Of a DNA stretch of 64,000 nt, positions 56,823 through 64,000 are shown in pieces. The position numbers were made by a program, and so were the translations under genes. The notes beneath the pieces are model-generated. The model was given only the letters and a program-made list of their open reading frames with translations, was not told the DNA's origin and did not search any database. This DNA is from Saccharum officinarum (Eukaryota; Streptophyta; Magnoliopsida; Poales; Poaceae): the NCBI GenBank assembly GCA_020631735.1, contig CM036209.1, positions 3,571,451 through 3,635,450 of the forward strand, in the 5' to 3' direction. Position 1 is the first letter of the stretch, and the number at the start of each line of letters is the position of its first letter.

Positions 56823-59800
56823 TCATTTCTTGTCATTTATCAGTTTAGTATCTGACCAGACGTGCTTCCATGGTCCACCTTTGCTCCCTAACCTGCACAC
56901 AACAGCAAAATGCTACGAGTCACCAAGGTTTACGCTATCCAAATTTCCAGAAAGGAGCAGCTCAAACATCGGGCACTACCTCCAAAATCCAGCCACTGCT
57001 CTCAAGCTCATAAAAAGAACTAGACCAGACCAAACACCACCAAGACCAAGCTTAGGAGCAGCAGCAAGTAGGAATGCCGATGAAACAGCCCCAACAAAGA
57101 ACTGAGCAACACAGATGCCAAAAATTGTAAGCACACCATAATCCCGCTATGTTTAGTTATGACAACATAATGGGGGATACAATAGAAAACAATATCCATA
57201 CCATAGAGTATGCAGCATAGGTGAAGTCAGACACGCCATAGTACAGCCCGTCGATCACGAACGCAATAGCATTTATCGGTTGAGAAACAGTGACAAACTG
57301 CAAGAGTTCATATTGTCAAAATGAGCATAAACAATATCATGCTTTACTTCTGAAAGTCAGGTGCTTTATTCCAATTATTCTTCATTACCCAGACTCCAGA
57401 TTTGGCAATGTCTAAAACTGCCGGATCACTTGTGAACAGCACAGAGAAAGACCCAAACCCAAAGAACAGAGCCACAGCCAGTGCAACTCCAGTTACACCT
57501 CCAATCTACATTTATAACAAAACGGATCAGCAAGCAGCTCATGACTGGAGACCTGAACTTCAAAGTGCATTATTAACCTGCAGAACTCTGTATAAAACCA
57601 AACGAGCCTGCTTGTAATTCCCTTTTGCATATTCACTCGCAAGTAGAGCCTGCATTGAACTATGGACACTTTAAAACAGAAGACATACAGATTTGTAATG
57701 TAAGACCCTAAACGAGAAATGTCACGTAACGTAAAATGTACAGACCTGCCCAGCAAGAGCTAGTGCATCATTGAGCAGAGAAATTGTCAGCCACACTTGC
57801 AAGCACAACTGATGGCCGGCCATTGGAACAGGCCCTTCTCTTGCAGCCAGCGATGTCGACAGTGTCATGGTCAGGAGTACTGCAATAGTCCTGCCAATCA
57901 GAAGTCCACCTACGGAATAGTTTCCAGTTAAAGTGGCTATCATGGCCTCATGGAGCTCTGCTCTGAACTAGTAAAGATTAATAAAGTTGCAACAAAAAGT
58001 TTTAGCAACAAAATAAACCTCTCCTGTATCAATACTTGTTAGTAAATATTTGGAGCATCCACAAACCTGATTTTAGATAACGTATGATTCCACCACCAAT
58101 TACATTTCGGGAAAAGATTACTACTTTACTATTCAGCTTCCAGAGGAGGATGCAAGCAATCACATACCTGACAACAGGCAGATAGTTGTAGCAAGGATTC
58201 AGTTCTCATGGGTGCAATTATGGAGATGAAAAAGGAGGAATTAAGACAATCCAACAAAGGAAAAACATGAAATTCTTAAAATGAATTCAACATACTCTGA
58301 TGTCACTGTTGCCAAGGCAGCACCTCTAACTCCTAAACCAAGAGGAAAAACAAGTATGGCGTCAAGTATGACGTTTACCAGGTTGCCAACACCTGCATCC
58401 AGAGTGCTTAAATCTTTATTTTTGTCGTTTGCAGGAACATAAAGCATCATAATTAAGACAATCATACAGCAAACTTCTCAGAACTTTTTCGTGAACGTGC
58501 CCTCATGGCATGTGTTTCATTAAGAGGAAGCAGAAGCAGTCACAGTACAACAAACTCTGGTAAGCCAACAAACTTCTCAGAACTTGCATTTGTGGTAGCT
58601 GTCACTTCCTAAATCTTATTGTCACTCATTAATGGGGAACTTTAAATCTAAAATTGATAACATTGACAGGTCTATTATTGTTAAATTTCTAGATGACCAC
58701 TGAACTAGGTGCACAGACCACTGCAGTGGCAACTAAATGCACAAGACATTTCATCCTGGAACTTGCTTATAAGAAATACATAAATTGCAACACTTCACAT
58801 GGTCCAGTTTGTTCATTTTAGCAGATAAAAGAGTTTCTATAATCTTACCCACAGCATATAAAGGTGTTTTCGTATCCATGAGCCCACGAAATGCACCCTG
58901 TGCAGCAAGTGCTATCACGATCGGTGGAGCACCATATGCCCTAAATGTAAGAAATTGCTCAGCTGGTATTCGCATTGGAGAATCCTGCATACATAATATA
59001 CAACACATGAGGTTTGACAGTGAGTACAGATACTTTAAGAACTACAGATAATAAAAAAAACTTGGGGTCAAATGTTAAAACTGAAATAAAGAGTTAGTAT
59101 TACAGTTAGTCATGGCCCTCAATTCAACAAGTAATACGACATCCGAGGTATATGTCTATATGACAGGTAAATGATACCTTTATTTTAAAGAAACATAGAT
59201 AGAGTATGAAAATTTTTAGGTGGTGTAACTGTCTAACTGATGCAATACCATATTAACTTGACACATTTCCTCATGAAGATAAAAAAAGTACTGGCTAAGC
59301 AGATAACCAACTGGGCGTCAAGTAGTCGATACTAAAGTTCTGAGAATTGAAAGAGATGAAACTATTCTTATACTTACAGTAGGTACACCGATCATGTCCA
59401 TTAGTGTGCCCGATCCAAAAATCAGCGCCACAGTTTCCAACAGCCCAATACCAGCAGCTAAAGCCAGTGATGTTGATACTGCAGGAAGAAACTTCCTTTT
59501 CGTGGTCACCTCCTCAGGAGACCTTGGAAAGTCATATCCTAAGCGAGAACTAAATAACAGATTAGTGTAACACAAATAGTGGGGTTGTTTTTAACAGATG
59601 TTCCGAAATCTTCAGCAGCTTACCTTCTCTTGTCCCAGTATAACCATCATCCGTTGCTTGCTGCTCAGCAACAAAGGATGTGGTCACGTTAAGCAAGGGC
59701 ACATTAAACAGCTTTGACACCAAATTGAACACTGAAATTGATACACCAACAGCAGCAAGTTCGGCCGAACCTGATGACAGAAAAAATATGGGTATTTAAT

Positions 59801-60272
59801 TTAAATATCAGTGAATGCTCATTGACAAAACTAGGAAAAACAGGAAAGATGAATCAAATGTTTCCATCTGTAGCATGAGACCCCAGAGAGGCAGAAATTG
59901 AGGAAAAGAGGAAAGCTTTGCTTCACCTAAGTGACCGACGAAGGCAGTATCAACGAGCGCCGCGATGGGGTCGGCGGCGAGCGCGAGCGCGGCGGGCAGA
60001 GCGATGCTGAGAATGTCCAGCCCAATCGTATCCAGAGAAAACCAGCCCTGCACCGCGCGCCCCTCGTCCCCTTCCCCGTTCTTGGCCTCCTGCGAAGAAG
60101 GTGTTTCCTCCTCGACCACGGCTTGCTTACCGCTACATCGAGCGGGCCGCCGACGGCGGCGGTGGCGCTGTGCGAGGCAGGCACGAAAGGAGGCGCGGCT
60201 GAGCCGTGATGACGGGGTCAGGGTGAGAGCGCAGGCGACCGCCCTCACCGTCACCGGCGGCGAGGTCACCAT
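56823..60272 (-). CDS. MATE efflux transporter (DTX44/45-like), right intact copy
   Basis: Same twelve-exon model as the left copy, on the minus strand, from ATG at 60272 to TGA at 56823-56825. Exon 7 (57909-57746) is 164 bp and in frame (GGLLIGRTIAVLLTMTLSTS). Total 542 residues. Features: a basic Ser/Arg-rich N-terminal ~50 residues resembling a plastid transit peptide; the first MATE repeat with DPIAALVDTAFVGHLGSAEL; a central loop with SPEEVTTKRKFLP; RAYGAPPIVIALAAQGAFRG; the second repeat with AREGPVPMAG and LNDALALAGQALLASEYAKG; a GFWRLGSKGGPWK C-terminus. Plastid MATE proteins are cation-coupled exporters; no substrate can be assigned from sequence. It starts 1.38 kb divergent from the 73-residue gene. 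Confidence 0.92.
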
Positions 60273-61655
60273 GCGCGCGAGCGAGAGGAAGAATATCTCG
60301 CCTTCTATTCAGCCAAATGGTTCAGAGTGAAGACAGACAGGACACGACATATGGCCACAAATGCAAGAATTTCACATAATACAGAAAAGGAGAAATTCGT
60401 GTAGAAAACACTATATATATGTATAATGTATAATAGATACTACTCCTACATTTCAACTAGGATTTCTGATGATTTCTGTAGCTGATAAACCGACTGAAGC
60501 TGCTTTGTTGTGAAAAAAAATACTATTCCATGATAAATTCAAACAAACAGGATTAAATCGGTGGATTAAGAAAAACGACTCTTTTTTTTTCGTTCCCTGC
60601 AAAGCGCAAACTGCAAACGTGCAGAATTACCAAAGGTGGTTTGCTGTCCACCAATTGGTATCTGAAACTGAAAGCATCATATCCATTTGGGCAAGTGGTC
60701 TTGGCGATGCTGATACTGACCGCTTAAAATGTAGATACGTCAACAAGCTGACAGTTTTGGAATGTATATTTTGTGTGAACCATGGCCGTGCAAGTGGATT
60801 GCAATGGCCCCATGAGGAGAAGGTTTTCAGATGAATCAAATGATATTTGTGGTTCTTGGAGCAATTCTGCCCAATAGATCTTTGGAGATTGCTACTCGCC
60901 TTCAACGATCATTTCAAATATTTTCAGTCACAGTGCCCCTTGCTATCTTATTTTCAATTACACATTTACACTCCAATAACAAAGCGTGTACTCCCTCTAG
61001 TCATCACTACACTAGTTTAACGAGATACGAGATAGTATAAACATACTAAAAATTGATCGCAAAAAAAACGTATTAAGGATTTTAATCGTGGATCTAAGTG
61101 GCATCCCTTGACAAGTTAAGGGGATCATTCACGCATTTAAATCCAAAGCTTATAATATTTCAGAAAATTATGGACAAAATCTACCGTGCCAATTTCTTGT
61201 TGAGAAAGTTGATTCAAGATATTCAAAGATTCATTGATCGGGGAAAAAAAATTAAACATGTCGACAAGTATATACATGTTGTGGTGGGCTTTCCTACTGG
61301 GCCGCCATGGGCCGATGTGGAATGGAATAGTTCAACGAGCCCAACACACTGCCGGCGCCACGTGCCACTGCCCCCACCCGTCTTCACCGGAAACCTGAAA
61401 CCCGCCGCCGCTTTGGTCTCCGTCGTCCCCATCTCCACCTCCGGCCACCAACACCACTACTCCACTAGCGACCAACCTGTAAGTACCAACTCCCCTTCGA
61501 CCCTGCTTACCCCGGAAGCACACTAGTACTCGACACGAGATTCATCCATCCGTCCATGGGACTGGCCTTTGATTCGTGCAGCGTTATGCGTCGTTCGCAG
61601 CTTGCAGTTTTTAGGAGGAAACTCTTCCTGACTGAGGGACGAATCCAGAGGGTCC
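60273..61655. promoter_or_regulatory. Divergent intergenic region, right copy
   Basis: Mirror of 25115-26497. The 142-residue frame at 61098-61526 has no domain and would overlap the promoter and 5' UTR of the 73-residue gene, so it is not called. Confidence 0.45.
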
Positions 61656-62352
61656 ATGCATATGAGGTTCGCGGGCTGGTACCTGAAGATCGCGGCGGTC
61701 GGGGCCTCCATTGGCGCCGCCATGGAGCTCTTCATGATCCACACGGGCTTCTGTACGATTCTCCCTCCCTGCTCTACTCAGCATCCAACCCCACCTCACC
61801 CTCGTAATTTGTTTCTGATCTCTAATAATCAATCACACTTGAATCCCAGTTATTACTACTGGCTGTCCATCTGAGAGCATACATCTAGTCCCCAAAAAAA
61901 AAATCTTGAAGGTACCTTTAGACAGATTGCAAAGTTCTCAACTGCAGCATTGCTGCTCTTCTAGATGCAATTGCCACTTGCATTTTCCTGTAATCCAAAT
62001 TCAGATAAGCTCATTGGGAAATTGCCAGTGGGGATGGCTATTTTAATTCGATGCTTCAGTGCATCTTCCAATTTAACAACAATCCAAACTTCTGATACTT
62101 TGGTGCCATACAACGAGTTCAGATTGCCTAGTAGCATTCATCCTGTCAGGTTCTCTATTTTTTCACTGCTGCATAGGAAGGCCTCTTACATATATGTACC
62201 TTTTTTCCCCATGGTTATATGCTACAGATGATAAGGTTGTTGTCTTGGAGTCAGAAAAACGAGCTTGGGAAAGCAGTCCAGAGGCCCAAGCTATGAGGGA
62301 AGCCCTGAACCCATGGCGCAAGCATGACGAAGAACAGAAGAAACAGTCATAA
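61656..62352 (+). CDS. 73-residue single-span membrane protein, right copy
   Basis: Exons 61656-61752 and 62228-62352 are joined by GT..AG through a split Tyr codon. The ATG at 61656 gives MHMRFAGWYLK; a second in-frame ATG two codons on (MRFAGWYLK) is equally possible and closer to the usual start of the family. One transmembrane span with a GXXXGAAME motif precedes a charged tail, MREALNPWRKHDEEQ. It differs from the left copy by Ala instead of Ser before LNPW, a real substitution, so the outer arm segments are distinct alleles or paralogues. The intron also shows several substitutions against the left copy. Confidence 0.78.
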
Positions 62353-62429
62353 GTTATGTGTCCTGTCAAGTGACTGTATCCTCCATTTGTGGACCCTTGA
62401 ACGAGGTAATATGAATGCGAGTCTTTTGC

Positions 62430-63930
62430 ATTTGGTGAATAATTTGTACTACTTTTCAGAAATTGCTGGGATGCCTGGATGGATGGTACCTTCCAGGAAA
62501 GGTTGAAGGGATATAGTTAACAGAGTTATTTCTTTTTTCGAGGGAACAAACTATACACTTTCAGACTGGATTTCACTTGTTATGTGTTATTACTTATTTT
62601 AACATTATAACAGCGAAATTGTAGGTATAGAAAGAGGTGAAAGTTGTATGTCTGTTTGTACAATAATTGAATGCTCTGTGGATCCCTCGCTGAAGTGTAG
62701 TTCTTTTTCAACTATTGCTCAATGAAGTTTAGTTCCTTTTCAACACCTGAGTAGTCCATCCTGACCATTCTTGCAAAAGTTAAACTTTCTGTGTCATATT
62801 ATCCTATTTGAAGAACTCATTGATCCCCTGTTTGCTGTATCAGTATCTCCTTAATAAAGATTGAAAGAGAAGTTATTTGACTTCATTTTAGGCAGAAAGC
62901 TGAAATGCCAATCAGATCCAATCTCTGAAGTCCTGCATACTTTAAGCCATTTAAGTACAACATAAAAACAGTAAACATGGAGCATTTTGCACACAAATTT
63001 GACTGGCAACAACAGTCTAGACTGACTCATGAAACTTGGGCAAACTTGTTAGTATTCATGCTCTGTGGACTGTGAATGGTGTGTTGGTTTTGTACTTTAA
63101 CATATCAGCTATTAAGCCGTTACTTTCTGGTTATCTTTGTTTTGTTCAAGTATTTGCATTCACATCCTCCAGTTCCACACTACCGTGAATATTCTCTCCT
63201 ACTTGTCTGAAATTGCTGGATGGTAGCTTCCAGGAATGTTTAAAGGTTCATAGGCATGTGTCCACACTGGATTCGCTTTCTACCGTGCTATTTAACAATA
63301 TAATAACAAAATTATAGGTTCATAAAGGTGACAAAGGTCCATTTCTTTGCCTGAATCGAATGCTCCATGGGCTCCATACTGAATTATATTTCTTTTTTGA
63401 TTACAGCTCACTGGAGTGGTCCATCTAGGACATCCTTCCAAAATTTAGAACTTTCGTGTCATTTTCTGCTATTTAGAGAACTCGCTGCCCTCCTTATTTA
63501 ATGTAAACATTATTGCCCTGACAAAGATTGAAAGATAAGTTATTTGCTCTGAACTCTACCATGTGATACGTCGTTAAGTAGCACTAGCTCCAAGTCAGAA
63601 TATTCTTGTCAACCAAACTTTTTTTAACTTTGATCATAAATGTATAAGAATTATTAGGTTGATTATTTAAGGTATAGATGTTACTAGATTTACCGTGAGA
63701 AGTACTTTTTTTAAAAAATAATTTGTTCCTTTGAAATGCCATGTTTTCATTGGTCGAAATTTCAACGTACATAACAATAGTAAATGCAGAGGATTTTGCA
63801 CATGTCTCAGTCAACCAGTAATAAACATTCCAAACTGACTTCATCCAACCTTGGGCCTACCTGTTAGTATTAATCCCAGTAAAGGTAATACTGGTTGTAC
63901 TTTACATACCAGCTGATAAGCTGATAATTT
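62430..63930. repeat. Diverged tandem duplication, right copy
   Basis: Mirror of 22860-24340, downstream of the 73-residue gene. It shows many substitutions relative to the left arm, for example in the stretch 63700-63840. Confidence 0.6.
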
Positions 63931-64000
63931 TCTATCCTCCTGATGTCTCTTGTCATGGTATTCATTTCGTGTATTGTATCTAGCCCATTTCACCTAGAAC

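Larger units (their letters stand above)
49438..64000 (-). repeat. Inverted-duplication arm, right
   Basis: Reverse complement of 22770-37324, still matching at the last base of the window, so the duplication continues outside and probably includes the MFS transporter. The arm's inner limit is set only by the N gap in the partner. Confidence 0.95.

Overview
This window is nuclear DNA from a grass. Gene models are small and intron-rich with GT-AG introns. The intergenic space is filled with grass-type transposons: long TG...CA LTR-like repeats, a CACTA element, L1-type LINE fragments, TTA-flanked MITEs and a hAT element. There is a plant-type telomere repeat island and a nuclear tRNA-Lys. The style fits a panicoid (Andropogoneae-like) genome, but I cannot name the species from sequence alone. 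There are no bacterial or viral gene clusters and no CRISPR array.

Layout, left part (1-18.2 kb): no host gene that I can support. A ~1.3 kb duplicated segment appears at 1-1300 and again at 7.6-8.2 plus 17.2-17.85 kb. Between the copies lie a ~185-bp tandem repeat, a degenerate interstitial telomeric array (4.89-5.61 kb) and AT-rich ~105-bp tandem repeats. The second copy is split by a nested stack of transposons (8196-17178): an outer LTR-like element contains a CACTA element, another LTR-like element (itself hit by a 78-bp LINE fragment) and a 3.1-kb solo LTR. Most of the insertion sites can be read from target-site duplications.

Gene cluster (18.9-35.6 kb): a nodulin-like/NFD4-like major facilitator transporter (+), a 73-residue single-membrane-span protein (-), a plastid-type MATE (DETOXIFICATION 44/45-like) transporter (+) divergent from it, and a macrophage-migration-inhibitory-factor-like (MIF/MDL) protein (+). 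A 5'-truncated LINE carrying a nested solo LTR sits just 3' of the MATE gene. Beyond it lies a second, decayed copy of the MATE terminal exon.

Centre: a gap of exactly 100 N (37325-37424), then a hAT transposon with one frameshift inserted in an intron of an unrecognised gene, a solo LTR-like element, a tRNA-Lys(CTT), and a PRA1-family gene (-).

Right part (49.4-64 kb): an almost perfect reverse-complement copy of 22.77-37.32 kb, with the same MIF, MATE and 73-residue genes on opposite strands. The two arms differ only in homopolymer length over the inner ~12.3 kb but show many substitutions in the outer ~2.2 kb, and the symmetry axis falls at the N gap. The simplest reading is a scaffold that placed two allelic or duplicate contigs head to head. 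A real large palindrome is the interesting alternative. The genes do not form a pathway; they are ordinary housekeeping, transport and trafficking genes.
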